NCBI GenBank assembly: GCA_964639665.1
Contig: CAZXEU010000200.1
Span: 1 to 25,741, forward strand
Direction: 5' to 3'
DNA: 25,741 nucleotides
DNA from: CAZXEU01 sp964639665
GTDB lineage: Bacteria > Bacteroidota > Rhodothermia > Rhodothermales > Bin80
Shown: piece after piece, positions 24,697 to 25,741 of the stretch
How the letters are laid out: every line of letters starts with the position of its first letter
How positions within the stretch are numbered: position 1 is the first letter of the stretch
The notes under the pieces: model-generated
Database searches by the model: none
The model's input: the letters and a program-made list of their open reading frames with translations, nothing else
Told to the model about the DNA's origin: nothing
Position numbers and translations under genes: made by a program

Positions 24697-24778
24697 CCGG
24701 GCAGCTGATGCCCCGGCCAAACGATTGCATCCAAGTTGCGTACAAGGCAATATTCGGCAGATTGAAACAGCGCCAACC

Positions 24779-25741
24779 ATGGATCGACCGCGCCGCATCT
24801 CCAGACCGGTACAGGTAGGCAACATACAGATTGGCGGAGGAGCCCCCATCTCCGTTCAGTCCATGACCGTGTCCAAGACGCACGATGTAGAGGCTACCCT
24901 TGCCGAGATTCACGGGCTGGCCGAAGCCGGCGCCGATATAGTTAGGGTGGCCGTCCCCCGGCCGGAGGATGCTGCGGCGCTGCCCGACATCGTCCAGGGC
25001 TCGGACGTGCCCATAGTTGCAGACATCCACTTCAACCATACGTACGCCCTGAAGGCCGTCGATGCCGGCGTGGCCAAGGTGCGGATCAACCCGGGCAACA
25101 TCGGCAAGGAATCGTGGGAGCGCGAAGTGCTGCTGGCGGCCAGGGAAAAGGGTATCCCGATCCGGATCGGCGTCAATTCCGGGTCTCTGGAACGCGATAT
25201 CCTGGACAAGTACGGGTATCCGAAGCCGGAGGCGCTGCTTGAGAGTGCCATGCGCCACGTCGAAATCTGCGACCGCTACGGCTTCGAGGACATAGTGATT
25301 TCCGTGAAGCATTCCGATGTGTTCTTCATGATCCAGTCGTACCGGCTTCTGGCCGAGCAGACGGACTTTCCCCTGCACCTGGGTGTCACGGAGTCCGGGT
25401 CCGAAAAGTCGGGAACCATCAAGAGCGCCATTGGCATCGGGGCCCTCCTGGCCGACGGAATCGGAGACACCATCCGCGTATCGCTGTCGACCGAGTCCGT
25501 GAAGGAAGTGGAAGCGGGGCACACCATACTCAAGTCCTTGCGGCTGGGCAGGCCCGGCGTCAACATTATCGCCTGTCCGACATGCGGCCGGCTGACGGGG
25601 GATCTTTTCTCCATTGTGGAGGAGGTCGAGGCCGCCGTCAGCAAGCGAAAGTTTGACAAGGACTTGACGGTGGCCCTGATGGGCTGCGCGGTCAACGGGC
25701 CGGGGGAGGCGCAGGGAGCCGATCTGGGGATCTCCCTGGGG
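24779..25741 (+). CDS. ispG: (E)-4-hydroxy-3-methylbut-2-enyl-diphosphate synthase, C-terminus cut by window edge
   Basis: Iron-sulfur enzyme of the MEP pathway, converting methylerythritol cyclodiphosphate to HMBPP. The open frame of 321 codons runs off the right edge. The TIM-barrel domain is clear (VQVGNIQIGG, PISVQSMT, VRINPGNIG, IRIGVNSGSLE, LHLGVTESG). The cluster-binding domain follows: CPTCGR (Cys266, Cys269) and GCAVNGPGE (Cys303, Glu310). Spacing matches the short E. coli form (C270, C273, C305), without the large inserted domain known in Bacteroides-like IspG and plants. The start ATG gives MDRPRRISRPVQVG; no Shine-Dalgarno is evident. It lies 82 bases after the rhomboid gene, so it may be in the same transcript. 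Only a few tens of residues are missing. Identification is firm. Confidence 0.96.
   Translation, partial: MDRPRRISRPVQVGNIQIGGGAPISVQSMTVSKTHDVEATLAEIHGLAEAGADIVRVAVPRPEDAAALPDIVQGSDVPIVADIHFNHTYALKAVDAGVAKVRINPGNIGKESWEREVLLAAREKGIPIRIGVNSGSLERDILDKYGYPKPEALLESAMRHVEICDRYGFEDIVISVKHSDVFFMIQSYRLLAEQTDFPLHLGVTESGSEKSGTIKSAIGIGALLADGIGDTIRVSLSTESVKEVEAGHTILKSLRLGRPGVNIIACPTCGRLTGDLFSIVEEVEAAVSKRKFDKDLTVALMGCAVNGPGEAQGADLGISLG

Overview
The window looks like a chromosomal segment from a GC-rich Gram-negative bacterium, most plausibly a Bacteroidota-type lineage such as Rhodothermia; this placement is inference. Four things support it. There is a lipid A biosynthesis phosphatase with the Bacteroidota-style LpxH layout. 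One of the rhomboid proteins has the helical tail common in that group. A propeller lipoprotein of a Bacteroidota-like kind is present. Finally, genes mostly lack Shine-Dalgarno sequences, and two perfect TAnnTTTG -7 boxes lie about 25 bases before start codons. IspG is the short, two-domain form, which is atypical of Bacteroides-like species and fits a deeper branch.

Layout. 1-1673 (minus): 5' part of aspS, running off the left edge. 1801-3318 (plus): POT-family peptide transporter. 3315-13870 (minus): an exopolysaccharide/capsule operon. In transcription order it holds a Wza-like SLBB export protein, a Wzz-like chain-length regulator, a possible 50-codon small ORF, a Wzy-like polymerase/ligase, an FkbM methyltransferase, a Wzx-like flippase and three GT4-like glycosyltransferases. 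Many junctions are 4-base ATGA overlaps. 13945-14811 (plus): ispE. 14812-18225: a looser accessory stretch with a propeller lipoprotein, a DUF4143-type ATPase and two gene-poor gaps. 18226-20004 (plus): a lipoprotein sulfatase with a complete active site. 20028-23097 (minus): an lpxH-like phosphatase overlapping a class A penicillin-binding protein gene. 23152-24696 (plus): two tandem rhomboid proteases. 24779 to the right edge (plus): ispG, incomplete.

How the genes work together. The polysaccharide operon encodes a nearly complete Wzy-dependent pathway: glycosyltransferases build and FkbM may methylate a lipid-linked repeat, Wzx flips it, Wzy polymerises it, and Wzz and Wza set length and export it. 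The initiating sugar-phosphate transferase and a tyrosine kinase are not in the window. Around it lie other envelope genes (PBP1A, LpxH, rhomboids) and two MEP isoprenoid genes (ispE, ispG), whose pathway supplies the lipid carrier used by both glycan systems. No tRNA, rRNA, CRISPR array, insertion sequence or phage gene was recognised. The most unusual signals are a pair of mutually exclusive hairpins at the wza/wzz junction and the small ORF locked between wzz and wzy by overlapping start/stop codons.
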